Below, in pieces: positions 30,881-40,183 of a stretch of DNA of 64,000 nt; the first letter of the stretch is position 1, and each line of letters opens with the position of its first letter. The stretch is from Pedosphaera sp. (GTDB lineage: Bacteria > Verrucomicrobiota > Verrucomicrobiia > Limisphaerales > SXQI01). The stretch spans positions 1 to 64,000 of the forward strand of contig JANYDC010000099.1 in the NCBI GenBank assembly GCA_025359965.1, written 5' to 3'. The notes under the pieces are model-generated. The model was not told the DNA's origin, ran no database searches, and worked only from the letters and a program-made list of their open reading frames with translations. A program made the position numbers and the translations under genes.

Positions 30881-33496
30881 ATGAACTCCATGAAATCTTT
30901 AATTGCGCGCTTCAGATCCATCTTCCGCAGGGAAAAGGTCAATGCGGATATGGACGAGGAAATGCGCTCTCACATCGAGCTGAGAACTCAGGAATACCTT
31001 AATGCCGGAATGAGTGCCCCGGAAGCGCGCTTCGCAGCGTGCCGTCAATTCGGCTGGACTGAAACGATCAAACAGGATTGCCGTGAGCAACGAGGGATAC
31101 GCTGGCTTGAAAACCTTGCGCAGGACTTCAGATTGTCCACACGCCAACTCGCGAAGAGCCCGGGGTTCACTGCAATCGCCGTCCTGACACTTGCTCTGGG
31201 CATTGGCGTGAACACCTCAATGTTCAGCGCACTCCAGGCGTTGCTGGCGCGTCCCCTGCCCTATTCCAACCCCGAAAGGCTGGTACAGGTGTTTCAAACA
31301 TCAACACGCTCAGAGCGGGAGTCTCATCACTCTGTCCCCAATTTTCTCGATTATCAGCGAAGCGGAGGCTTCGAATACATGGCGGCGATAAACGACAAAC
31401 CGTTCAACTTGGCCGAGGCGGGACAACCCGCCGAGCGCGTGCGCGGACTTCAAGTTTCCGCCGACCTTTTCCCGCTTCTTGGAATTCAACCCGCCATGGG
31501 ACGCGTGTTCACAACTGACGAAGACCGGCCGGGGCAGAACAACGTTGTAATTCTGGACTACGGTTTCTGGCTGCGACGATTCGCCGGTGAAACAAACATC
31601 ATCGGTCGCATCATCCGCTTGGATGGCGAGGCTGTGACGGTGGTGGGCGTGATGCCGGCCCGGTTCCATGACATCATGCTGATGGGCCCGGCCTCTTTGT
31701 GGCGGCCCATTGCGTTCACAGATGGCCAGCGCACAGATCGGGGCAACAATTTCCTGAAATGCATTGCTCGTCTCAAGTCCGGTCTCTCGGTAAAGGAAGC
31801 CCAGAACACTGCGGATGTCCTGGCTGTGCGACTGAGGCAGGAAAATCCGGATAATTCGGCTGAAGGCCTTCGCCTGATACCGCTGGCCGAGTCCAGTCTG
31901 CCGCCGCAGGCACGGAAAATGGTCTGGTCAGTCATGGCTCTTGCATGCTTCGTGCTGCTAATCGCCTGCGCCAATCTGGCGAATCTCCAACTTGCCAGAA
32001 CCGCCATGCGCAAACGCGAATTCGCCATCCGCGGGGCTTTGGGATCATCGCGTGCACGATTGATCAGGCTGTTGCTCGCGGAAAGCCTGTTGCTCGCCTT
32101 CCTCGGCGGAGCACTTGGCCTCTTTCTGGCGCATTGGTGCAATGAGCTGTTAAGATGGCAGTTCGTGGTCGATAGCAGCCCGATCCTCAACCTGCCGTTG
32201 AACTTGCGGGCAATAGCCTTCGCCTTGGCCGCTGCCAGTGCCTCAGGGCTTGCCTTCGGTCTTGTCCCGGCCTGGCTGGCTTCACGCACCAATGTCAACG
32301 ACGCCCTCAAACAAGGATCACGCGGCACCACCGGCGACCGTTCCCAACACAGGTTGCAACACTCCCTAATCATCGCCGAAGTCGCCCTTTCCATGATTCT
32401 TCTCGCCGGGGCCGGGTTGGTGGTGAATGGATTGCGCGGTTTTGCGGGGTTGAATCACGGTTGGCGAGTCGACGGGATGTCGATGGGTTATCTGACTCTG
32501 CCGGACAAAAAGTATGGCAACGGCAACTCCCTTCGCGCCTTCGCCGATAGCCTCGGGGAAAAAATGGCCGCGCTTCCAGGCGTTGCCCGCGCGGCTGTTT
32601 GTTGGACGCTCCCAGTTCGACAATTCAATGTTAGTGGCAGTTTTAACATCGATGGCCGCCCTGAACCGCCGAAGGGGACTGTGCAAAATGCCTTCGTGAA
32701 CGGGATTACTCCGGGATACTTCGACACACTTGGTATGAAATTGCTGGAAGGACGCGACTTCACCACTTATGACACCACCAACCGCCCCTCAGTCGTCATT
32801 ATAAATGAGACAATGGCCCGCGTTTTCTGGCCCAATGAGTCCGCGCTAGGAAATCGAATCGATGGGATGGAGGTTGTGGGGGTGGTCAACAATATCCGCT
32901 TCCCTGCCAACCCAGCCGAGGTGGGAACACTCTTTCAAACATACCGTCCCTTTGCCCAGAATCCACACGGGACTCTAACCATCGTGCTTCGCGGAAACGT
33001 CTCTGCAGAAATACTCCGGCGGACGGTCGCCGAAGTGGACCCGGACCAGCCGGTGGGCGATCCCGGGTCGGTCACGGCCGACATGGGAAGATCCCTCGAC
33101 GACTGGGCCGCAGGAGGAAAGGTGCTCAGCATCTTTGCCCTGCTGGGTTTGTCACTGGCCGGTCTCGGTATTTATGGCGTGATTTCCGGCTTCGTGGCCC
33201 GGCGGACCGGCGAAATCGGCGTGAGGATGGCCCTAGGGGCGCAGTTGCGCGATGTGCTGTGGCTAGTAATCGGGAAGGGATTGCAAGTATCGCTGGTTGG
33301 AACAGCTATCGGCTTGTTGGGGGCGTTCGGCCTCACGCGCCTTCTTTCCTCAGTTCTGCCTGAACTCCCGGCAAGCAGTCCTTGGATCATCGCGCTAGTG
33401 GCATTAATCCTCCTTGGCATCACGCTCATTGCCTGCTGGCTCCCTGCGCGCCGGGCTGCAAGGGTGGATCCTCTGGTGGCCTTGCGAAGCGAATGA
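30881..33496 (+). CDS. ADOP-type ABC permease 6
   Basis: I used the ATG at 30881 (871 residues, MNSMKSLIARFRSIFRREKV). A longer in-frame version starting at 30806 would overlap permease 5 and add 25 residues with no counterpart in the family. TM1: LALGIGVNTSMFSALQALLA, with the NTSMFS variant shared only with permease 7. The central FtsX domain has CANLANLQLARTAMRKREFA. The last domain, FVARRTGEIGVRMALGAQL with GLLGAFGLTRLLSSVLPEL, also resembles permease 7, so 6 and 7 look like a second pair of close paralogues. The tail is LPARRAARVDPLVALRSE. Confidence 0.95.
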   Translation: MNSMKSLIARFRSIFRREKVNADMDEEMRSHIELRTQEYLNAGMSAPEARFAACRQFGWTETIKQDCREQRGIRWLENLAQDFRLSTRQLAKSPGFTAIAVLTLALGIGVNTSMFSALQALLARPLPYSNPERLVQVFQTSTRSERESHHSVPNFLDYQRSGGFEYMAAINDKPFNLAEAGQPAERVRGLQVSADLFPLLGIQPAMGRVFTTDEDRPGQNNVVILDYGFWLRRFAGETNIIGRIIRLDGEAVTVVGVMPARFHDIMLMGPASLWRPIAFTDGQRTDRGNNFLKCIARLKSGLSVKEAQNTADVLAVRLRQENPDNSAEGLRLIPLAESSLPPQARKMVWSVMALACFVLLIACANLANLQLARTAMRKREFAIRGALGSSRARLIRLLLAESLLLAFLGGALGLFLAHWCNELLRWQFVVDSSPILNLPLNLRAIAFALAAASASGLAFGLVPAWLASRTNVNDALKQGSRGTTGDRSQHRLQHSLIIAEVALSMILLAGAGLVVNGLRGFAGLNHGWRVDGMSMGYLTLPDKKYGNGNSLRAFADSLGEKMAALPGVARAAVCWTLPVRQFNVSGSFNIDGRPEPPKGTVQNAFVNGITPGYFDTLGMKLLEGRDFTTYDTTNRPSVVIINETMARVFWPNESALGNRIDGMEVVGVVNNIRFPANPAEVGTLFQTYRPFAQNPHGTLTIVLRGNVSAEILRRTVAEVDPDQPVGDPGSVTADMGRSLDDWAAGGKVLSIFALLGLSLAGLGIYGVISGFVARRTGEIGVRMALGAQLRDVLWLVIGKGLQVSLVGTAIGLLGAFGLTRLLSSVLPELPASSPWIIALVALILLGITLIACWLPARRAARVDPLVALRSE

Positions 33497-33544
33497 CGAA
33501 GCAGTTCATACATCCCTAACCCATTTGAATTTAAACACCACTTG

Positions 33545-34804
33545 ATGAAAGTAAAATTGATGAAACCCAAAATCTCGTGCAGCTCAAATGCCCGGCGCAC
33601 CCTCACGATTCTAAGCCTTTTGCTTGGCATGGCGTGGAATGCATGCGCCCGGCAAACCACAACGGTGCAATGGAACGATGGACCTGAGAGCATGAAAATG
33701 ACCATCGAAGGGGAAATCCATTTCACAGACGACGATGCAGATATTAAAAGCGTTTCTCCCGATGGGTTCCTCTCAATAGACCGCAGAACACGCGCCGACC
33801 GCCACATATTTGAAGTGCGTTCGAGCCGGCATGGAACCATTGAGCGCAACTATGTGAAGGACGGCAAGGTTGAGGCTTGGGGCCCAACCGGCAAAGCATG
33901 GTTGGCACAAATACTACCCCAGCTCATCCGGGACACTCCAATCGACGCGCCAGCTCGCGTGAAGCGCATCCGACGGCTCAAAGGTGAGGCGGGCGTGCTG
34001 GACGAAATCTCGATGATTCGCAGCGACGGGGCCAAACGCATATACTTCCAGGAATTGTTCACTGGCGGCATTCTCTCAGCAGACCTGCTCACACGTGCCG
34101 CATCACAAATCGGTAACGAAATCCATTCCGATGGCGACAAGCGTGAGGTGCTAAAACAAATTGCGACCAGTTATTTTGGCAGCGCGGATTTGAGCGCAAA
34201 ATTTTTTACGGCTGAACGCACCATCCACTCTGATGGCGACAGGAAGTCCTTATTGACCTCCGTTCTTACGAGCAGACCAGCTACATCCACACTCAAACTG
34301 GCGATCGAATCCTCGGCAACAATCAACTCGGATGGTGATAAGACAGCCGTATTGATCGAGGCAATCTCTGTCTCCGGCCAGGATGAGGCGTTGCATATCG
34401 CCTGCCTTGTCACCGCTGACACTATCCACTCCGACGGTGATCATCGCCGCGTGTTGGAGGCCCTTTTGAATAAGCCACTCATGAGTGACGATGGGGTTCG
34501 TCGCACCCTGCAATCCGCAGCCAAAATCTCATCCGACGGGGACAAGGCCAGCGTCCTCGTCAAAGCCGCAGCCATCGCACCAAATGGCGATGCAATTGCT
34601 TCCGGATTCCTGAGCGCAGCCAAAACCATCAACTCTGACGGAGACAAAACAAGGGTATTGGTCGCTTATCTTCAGCGAGACAATCTTTCGGCTAACACGG
34701 TCCGAGGAATTCAAACGCTCGGCCACCGGGAAATTCACAGTGATGGGGACCGCCAGAGATTGCAAAAAGTGATCGATCAAAAATATCCTGCCTCCCGCCA
34801 ATAG
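33545..34804 (+). CDS. Secreted SDGD-repeat protein (alpha-solenoid-like)
   Basis: A 419-residue protein from the ATG at 33545; a TTG just before it is in frame. The N-terminus has a signal peptide ending near ACA-RQ, so it is predicted periplasmic. Residues about 40-155 form a domain with GFLSIDRRTRADRHIFEVRS and GKAWLAQILPQLIRDTPI. After that come eight copies of SDG(D/A) at residues 160, 195, 229, 262, 296, 330, 364 and 399, a strict 33-35-residue period, each in the form I-x-SDGD-K-x-x-VL. The same arrangement (this domain plus IxSD repeats) is, as I recall, found at the C-terminus of BlaR/M56-peptidase-associated proteins; here it stands alone without a peptidase. It lies between permeases 6 and 7, 48 nt after the former. 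Role unknown; a periplasmic binding scaffold is one guess. Confidence 0.8.
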   Translation: MKVKLMKPKISCSSNARRTLTILSLLLGMAWNACARQTTTVQWNDGPESMKMTIEGEIHFTDDDADIKSVSPDGFLSIDRRTRADRHIFEVRSSRHGTIERNYVKDGKVEAWGPTGKAWLAQILPQLIRDTPIDAPARVKRIRRLKGEAGVLDEISMIRSDGAKRIYFQELFTGGILSADLLTRAASQIGNEIHSDGDKREVLKQIATSYFGSADLSAKFFTAERTIHSDGDRKSLLTSVLTSRPATSTLKLAIESSATINSDGDKTAVLIEAISVSGQDEALHIACLVTADTIHSDGDHRRVLEALLNKPLMSDDGVRRTLQSAAKISSDGDKASVLVKAAAIAPNGDAIASGFLSAAKTINSDGDKTRVLVAYLQRDNLSANTVRGIQTLGHREIHSDGDRQRLQKVIDQKYPASRQ

Positions 34805-34869
34805 CCATCTTCGTTCAAACAACGAATACATTTGCAAACGACAACATTGGATAACCGTGAAATGAACCC

Positions 34870-37515
34870 ATGAAATGGTTGCAAAAGCTGGAGTGCAGAT
34901 ATCGTGCACTGTTCAACAAGAGGAAACTCGACGCTGAAATGGACGAGGAAATGCGGTCGCATCTTGAGATGAAGACGCAAGCCAACCTCGATGCAGGGAT
35001 GGGGCAGGAGGAGGCCCGGTACTCTGCAATGCAACAGTTCGGGTGGACGGAAAGCATTCGTGAAACCTGCCGAGAACAACGAGGAACTGCAGGAATCGAA
35101 GGCGTGTTTCGGGATCTTCATTTCGCGATACGCCAATTGAGCAAAAACCTCGGTTTCACTGTGATCGCGGTAGTCTCTCTTGCCCTCGGCATCGGGCTGA
35201 ACACCTCCATGTTCAGTCTTTTGAACGTAATTTTGCTGCGCCCGTTGCCGTTCGAACAACCGACTTCGCTGGTCCGCCTCCACCGGTTGACACCACAAGG
35301 CGAGAACGACGGATTTTCGCCCGCTGATTACATCGACCTCAAGCACGTTGAGTCCCCCTTTGGTCAATTCGCTGGCTACACCCAAGCAACAGTTTCACTG
35401 TCCCAGTCTGGTCGTCCGGCGGAGTTGCACGAGGGAATTCGTGTTTCCTCCGACTATTTCAGCGTGCTTCGAATTCACCCTGAGTTGGGACGCGCCTTCA
35501 CGCTCGAGGAAGAGATTTTTGGAAACCACCGCGTGGTCATCCTGAGTCACGCCTCATGGCAGAACCGTTTCAATGGAGCTCCGGACATTATTGGCCAAAT
35601 CATCCGCGTTGAAGGAGAATCCCATGAGATCGTGGGAGTTCTGCCCGATTGGGCCAACGATGACCGCATAATAAGGCAGATCAGTGTATTCCGCCCGCTC
35701 AGCTTCAGTGATCACGAACGTGTCTCCCGCGACAACCATTGGGTCAACATTATTGGGCGGCGCGCCAACTCCCTTACGACCGCCCAAGGAGAAGCCTTCA
35801 TCACAGCTTTCGGCGCACACCTCGCCTCTGATTTCCCCAAGGAAAACGCCGGAATACGATGGGACTGCAAGAGCCTCCAGAACTCAACGGGACACGCCAG
35901 CGGTCGCGTTATTATAGCGATGCTCCTTGGACTGTCCGGTTTCGTGCTTCTAATTGCCTGCTCCAACCTGGCCAATTTTCTACTCGCCCGGACTATCTCA
36001 CGGTCGCACGAATTTTCCGTGCGCGCCTCGCTCGGAGCCTCACGTTTTCAATTGATCCGCCCGCTCGCCCTTGAGTCCCTTCTTTTGGCGGCGGCTGGAG
36101 GGGTCGCTGCGTTATTCGTGTCAATGTGGGCGGCGGATTGGCTGCGGGCACAAAGCGTTGCAAGCGGTGGAGCCCCAATGCAATTCCCCTTGGACTGGCG
36201 GGTGCTCTCCTTTGCGATGATCTCCTCACTTCTGACCGCCTTGTTTTTTGGGATCGTCCCAGCCTTGTTTGCGATGCGGGTTGATGTAAACAACGCCCTT
36301 AAGAGCGGGACAAGGGGTGCCACCGTGGGGCGGGGCCATCAGCGGCTGCGCCACGCACTGGTTATCGGCCAATTCGCCATGGCGATGATCCTCTTGGCGA
36401 GTGCCGGATTTCTAGTGCGCGGAGCGGAAAACCAGCTCAGGCAGAACTTGGGTTGGAATTCTGATCACGTTGCTCAGGGATACTTCGAACTCCCCACCGT
36501 CAAATATGCCGGGATAAAACAAATTTTGGCGTTCCACAGGCATGCGCTTGAACAGCTTGAGCAATTGCCCGGCGTGAAAGCGGCCAGCCTGAGCTACACT
36601 CTGGGCCTGTTTGGGCCTCGCCAATATGTTGTCGAGGGTCGCGAGAGTCCTGCCAAAGGCTTTGAATCGTCGGCTAATTTCAACGGCATCACCCCTGCCT
36701 ATTTTGAGGTCACTGGAACACGCCTTCTCAACGGGCGCATGTTCAATGCCTCAGACAGTCCAACATCAACGAAGGTTACGATCATCAATGAATGCATGGC
36801 GCGAACCCTCTTTCCGAATGACAACCCAATCGGACACCGCATCGCACAGGTCGATTCCGAAAAAGAGAATTGGATGGAAATTGTGGGGGTCGTCAACGAC
36901 GTCAGTTCATCAGGCCTCTATCAGCCACCCGTCCCGTTCCAAGTTTACCATCCGCTGTTTCAGGAGCCCTGGCAAGGAGCCACCATCGCGATCCGCACGA
37001 CTGGCGCGGCCCCGGAATCCATGTTGGATTCCATACGCAGTACACTCGCTCCCCTTGATCCTGATCTCCCTTTGCGTTCCTTAATGACAGCAGACATCAT
37101 GATCGCGCGCTCGTCATCCGACTTGGATATGCTTAAAAAATTACTGGGAGCCTTCGCCTTGCTCGGCCTTTTGCTTGCCACACTAGGCATCTACGGTGTG
37201 ATTGCCCGTACAGTTGCTCAACGCACCGGCGAGATCGGCATTCGCATGGCTCTCGGCGCACAGGTGACCGATGTGATCAAACTCGTCCTCGGCTCCGGTG
37301 TCAGGCTTGCCCTCATCGGCGCAGGCATCGGTCTGCTGGGAGCCTTCGGCCTTTCCCGTCTGATTATGAGCATCATGCCGGCAATTCAGACTAATGGCGG
37401 CAAGGTGATTGCAGTTGCAACCGCCGTGCTCGTTGCGATTGCTTTCGCTGCCTGCTACCTCCCTGCCCGCCGCGCGGCGAAAGTCGATCCGATTGTGGCG
37501 CTAAGACATGAGTAA
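34870..37515 (+). CDS. ADOP-type ABC permease 7
   Basis: An 881-residue permease. Prefix: DEEMRSHLEMKTQANLDAGM, then QQFGWTESIRETCREQRGTA; the usual VRWLENL is replaced by AGIEGVF. TM1: LALGIGLNTSMFSLLNVILL. The central FtsX domain has CSNLANFLLARTISRSHEFS, and its loop reads LRAQSVASGGAPMQFP. The last domain has VAQRTGEIGIRMALGAQVTD, then GLLGAFGLSRLIMSIMPAI; like permease 6 it lacks the FxVSATDP loop found in most paralogues. The tail is LPARRAAKVDPIVALRHE. It follows the SDGD-repeat gene by 65 nt. Confidence 0.95.
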   Translation: MKWLQKLECRYRALFNKRKLDAEMDEEMRSHLEMKTQANLDAGMGQEEARYSAMQQFGWTESIRETCREQRGTAGIEGVFRDLHFAIRQLSKNLGFTVIAVVSLALGIGLNTSMFSLLNVILLRPLPFEQPTSLVRLHRLTPQGENDGFSPADYIDLKHVESPFGQFAGYTQATVSLSQSGRPAELHEGIRVSSDYFSVLRIHPELGRAFTLEEEIFGNHRVVILSHASWQNRFNGAPDIIGQIIRVEGESHEIVGVLPDWANDDRIIRQISVFRPLSFSDHERVSRDNHWVNIIGRRANSLTTAQGEAFITAFGAHLASDFPKENAGIRWDCKSLQNSTGHASGRVIIAMLLGLSGFVLLIACSNLANFLLARTISRSHEFSVRASLGASRFQLIRPLALESLLLAAAGGVAALFVSMWAADWLRAQSVASGGAPMQFPLDWRVLSFAMISSLLTALFFGIVPALFAMRVDVNNALKSGTRGATVGRGHQRLRHALVIGQFAMAMILLASAGFLVRGAENQLRQNLGWNSDHVAQGYFELPTVKYAGIKQILAFHRHALEQLEQLPGVKAASLSYTLGLFGPRQYVVEGRESPAKGFESSANFNGITPAYFEVTGTRLLNGRMFNASDSPTSTKVTIINECMARTLFPNDNPIGHRIAQVDSEKENWMEIVGVVNDVSSSGLYQPPVPFQVYHPLFQEPWQGATIAIRTTGAAPESMLDSIRSTLAPLDPDLPLRSLMTADIMIARSSSDLDMLKKLLGAFALLGLLLATLGIYGVIARTVAQRTGEIGIRMALGAQVTDVIKLVLGSGVRLALIGAGIGLLGAFGLSRLIMSIMPAIQTNGGKVIAVATAVLVAIAFAACYLPARRAAKVDPIVALRHE

Positions 37516-37551
37516 TAAAACGTGTCTTTCATGTGTACTCAGAGATAAGTG

Positions 37552-40107
37552 ATGAACTTGATCCAAAAAATTCTGAATCGATTCCGTACACTATTTCAGA
37601 AACAGAAGCTCGACGCCGAGATGGACGAGGAAATGCGTTCGCATATTGAGATGCAGACGCAGAAAAATATCCGCGCCGGAATGGAGCCGGAAGAAGCGCG
37701 CTATGCCGCATTGCGATCTTTTGGCGGTGTGGAGTCCATCCGACAGACCTGCCGGGAAGGACGCGGAATTCTCTGGATTGAAAACGTCATCCAAGACCTG
37801 CGACATGCGGCTCGCATGCTGTGCAAGAATCCAGGTTTCACGGCCGTCGCCGCGATTTCCCTTGCGGTTGGCATCGGACTGAACACTGCTGTTTTTAGCA
37901 TCATAAACACGATCTTTTTTCAATCCATTCGCGGCATCCCGCAGCCCCAACGTGTGGCCGATTTCAACGATGGCGTGAAGTTCGCCGCGTTTGAATCGTT
38001 GCGCGCCCACGCCGGAACCTTTCGCGGGGTAGTAGCTTTCACAGGAAGTGAACTGCCGATGGCTGGGCCGGATTTTCAATTGCGCGGACGAATGGGTGCC
38101 GTCTCCGACAATTACTTTTCAGTGCTCGCAGCCAGGCCCGAGGTGGGCCGCTTGCTTCAGGCTGGTCCGAATGACGCGCTCAATACGGCTCCCGAAGCCG
38201 TGCTGGACTACCGCTTTTGGAAGGTTCGGTTCGCGGGCGATCCATCGGTGATCGGACGCGCCCTGACTTTGAACGGCATAGCTTTCACAGTGGTCGGCGT
38301 GTGCTCTGAGAATTTTCACGGAAAGGGGCCCGAAGGACCGTCGGTCTGGATCCCAATCGGAGCACTGCCACTGGTGCAGACTCGTGCCTGGACGGATATT
38401 CAAAAGGATACATCGTTTGGCCTGTTGGGCCGCCTCCGGTCGGAATCGACCCTGGAAGCGGCGCAGGCGGAGGTCAACCTAGTCGCAGCTCGGGAGCCGG
38501 AGTTGTTTACGGGGAAATCATTTCACCTTTCGCTCGGACACGAGGAGTGGCGCGGCGAGGCGTCCGCAGAAAAACAAGCCGAGTTCCTGCTCGTCACAAC
38601 AGTCCCGCTTGTCGTTGTCGGGGTCATGCTTTGGATTGCCTGTTCCAACGTCAGCAATCTGTTGCTGGCCCGGGCTGTGGCGCGCCAGCGGGAACTCGCC
38701 ATCCGAGCCGCCATTGGTGCGAGTCGGTACCAACTGATTCGCATGCTCATGACGGAAAGCCTGCTTTTGGCGGCTCTCGGAGGTGCCATCGGCTTGCTTC
38801 TCGCGCGTTGGACGATTGATTTTATTTTTTCCACTCTCGCGTCTTTTGGCAATTTTTCCGTCCAGATTGACGGACGAGTCCTTGCTTATACAGGAGGGGT
38901 AGCCCTTGCAGCGGCGATTATCTCGGGTCTTATTCCCGCCCTGCAGGGAACAAGGGCGGATGTGAACAGTGCCCTCAAAAACATCTCCACATCCTTCCAT
39001 GGCTCCCGGGTGCGCTCCTTTTTTCTGGTAACCCAGCTTGCTTCTTCGCTCGCCCTCCTCGTTGTCGCGGGCACATTTGTAAAATCACTCTTAGCAAGCC
39101 ACCTCGGTGCGCAGGCGAGACTCATGGACAGGCTGGCCGTGGTTCAGTTGCCAATGGGCGAAGTGGCCGGCATCTCGCGGGCCGAGCTCCTTGAAAAGGC
39201 AATGGCCAGAGTGGCTCTGGTTCCGGGAATCGGGTCCGTATCACGGATTGAACAGAATGATCAACAAGTTCGAATCAGACTCGATCCAGCTCTAACTAAT
39301 TCTTTCGAAGTAACCCTTCAAAAAACGGACACGAATTTCTTCCGTGTCATCGACGCCACCCTGCTGGTGGGCCGGACGTTCTCAGCGCAAACATCCTCGA
39401 ACCTTCCATGTGAAGTCGTGGTCAATCAGGCTGCCGCTATGCGCTTTTGGAATATGACAGAGGCCGTTGGAAAGGATTTTCGATTGGAAACCGGTGAATC
39501 GTTCCTCACTACGGGGGTTGTTCACGACGGGGGAGAAAACGCACGAATCTATGCGCCAATACCTGCAACCGTCCCTGATCGGGCCAGTTTGCTGATTCGA
39601 ACACTAAAGGACGCCTCGGGTGTTACGCCAGCCATAGGAATTGTGTTGCGGGGACTGGATCAGCGAATGCCTTACGCCGAAGTGGCAAGCTATCGCGAGG
39701 CCGCTTTGCGTTCGCTCCGTCAGTTGACACAAATTGCGACTCTCATCGGCACGTTGGCACTCGGGCTGGCAGTGGCTGGACTCTACGGTTCAGTCGCCTT
39801 CACCACCAGCCAACGCACCCAGGAGATCGGTGTCCGCATGGCGCTGGGTGCCGACCCCCGCCGCATCCACCATCTCGTCCTGCGTGGTGCTTTCAAGCTG
39901 GTGGGAGCAGGCGGGACACTGGGACTCGTCCTAGCAGTGATTGGTTTGAAACTGCTGTCGGGCCTCCTTTTCGGCAAATGGCCTTTCGATCTGATCGCCA
40001 TAACCGGGGTCGTGGCATGTTTTGCCCTCGTTGCACTCGCAGCCAGTTGGCTGCCTGCGTGGCGCGCAACAAGAGTCGACCCTATGAACGCTCTCCGCCA
40101 AGAATAA
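37552..40107 (+). CDS. ADOP-type ABC permease 8 (shortest, most divergent)
   Basis: An 851-residue permease from the ATG at 37552; a GTG one codon earlier is also possible. It departs most from the others: RSFGGVESIRQTCREGRGIL in the prefix, LAVGIGLNTAVFSIINTIFF in TM1, and no PLPFxxPxxLV stretch after it (instead QSIRGIPQPQRVADFNDGVK). The first periplasmic core has GKGPEGPSVWIPIGALPL. The second is short. The C-terminal part is conventional (LYGSVAFTTSQRTQEIGVRM) with the tail LPAWRATRVDPMNALRQE. Its divergence suggests either an older member or a different substrate. Ankyrin gene 2 starts 76 nt downstream. Confidence 0.93.
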   Translation: MNLIQKILNRFRTLFQKQKLDAEMDEEMRSHIEMQTQKNIRAGMEPEEARYAALRSFGGVESIRQTCREGRGILWIENVIQDLRHAARMLCKNPGFTAVAAISLAVGIGLNTAVFSIINTIFFQSIRGIPQPQRVADFNDGVKFAAFESLRAHAGTFRGVVAFTGSELPMAGPDFQLRGRMGAVSDNYFSVLAARPEVGRLLQAGPNDALNTAPEAVLDYRFWKVRFAGDPSVIGRALTLNGIAFTVVGVCSENFHGKGPEGPSVWIPIGALPLVQTRAWTDIQKDTSFGLLGRLRSESTLEAAQAEVNLVAAREPELFTGKSFHLSLGHEEWRGEASAEKQAEFLLVTTVPLVVVGVMLWIACSNVSNLLLARAVARQRELAIRAAIGASRYQLIRMLMTESLLLAALGGAIGLLLARWTIDFIFSTLASFGNFSVQIDGRVLAYTGGVALAAAIISGLIPALQGTRADVNSALKNISTSFHGSRVRSFFLVTQLASSLALLVVAGTFVKSLLASHLGAQARLMDRLAVVQLPMGEVAGISRAELLEKAMARVALVPGIGSVSRIEQNDQQVRIRLDPALTNSFEVTLQKTDTNFFRVIDATLLVGRTFSAQTSSNLPCEVVVNQAAAMRFWNMTEAVGKDFRLETGESFLTTGVVHDGGENARIYAPIPATVPDRASLLIRTLKDASGVTPAIGIVLRGLDQRMPYAEVASYREAALRSLRQLTQIATLIGTLALGLAVAGLYGSVAFTTSQRTQEIGVRMALGADPRRIHHLVLRGAFKLVGAGGTLGLVLAVIGLKLLSGLLFGKWPFDLIAITGVVACFALVALAASWLPAWRATRVDPMNALRQE

Positions 40108-40183
40108 CTGCGATGGAACTAAAACAAACATGCGTTGAGTATCGACACCTTGAAGCCAATCAGGCAGAAAAAAGCATCAAGCC

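Noticed and set aside
31558-32394. 278-codon minus-strand frame within permease 6
   Set aside because: Arg/Ser-rich translation typical of antisense frames in GC-rich genes; the plus strand encodes a conserved permease here.
33545-34804. SDGD repeats as EF-hand or dockerin calcium loops
   Set aside because: The loops lack the DxDxDG spacing and the flanking pattern of EF-hands or dockerins; the 34-residue helical period fits an alpha-solenoid better.
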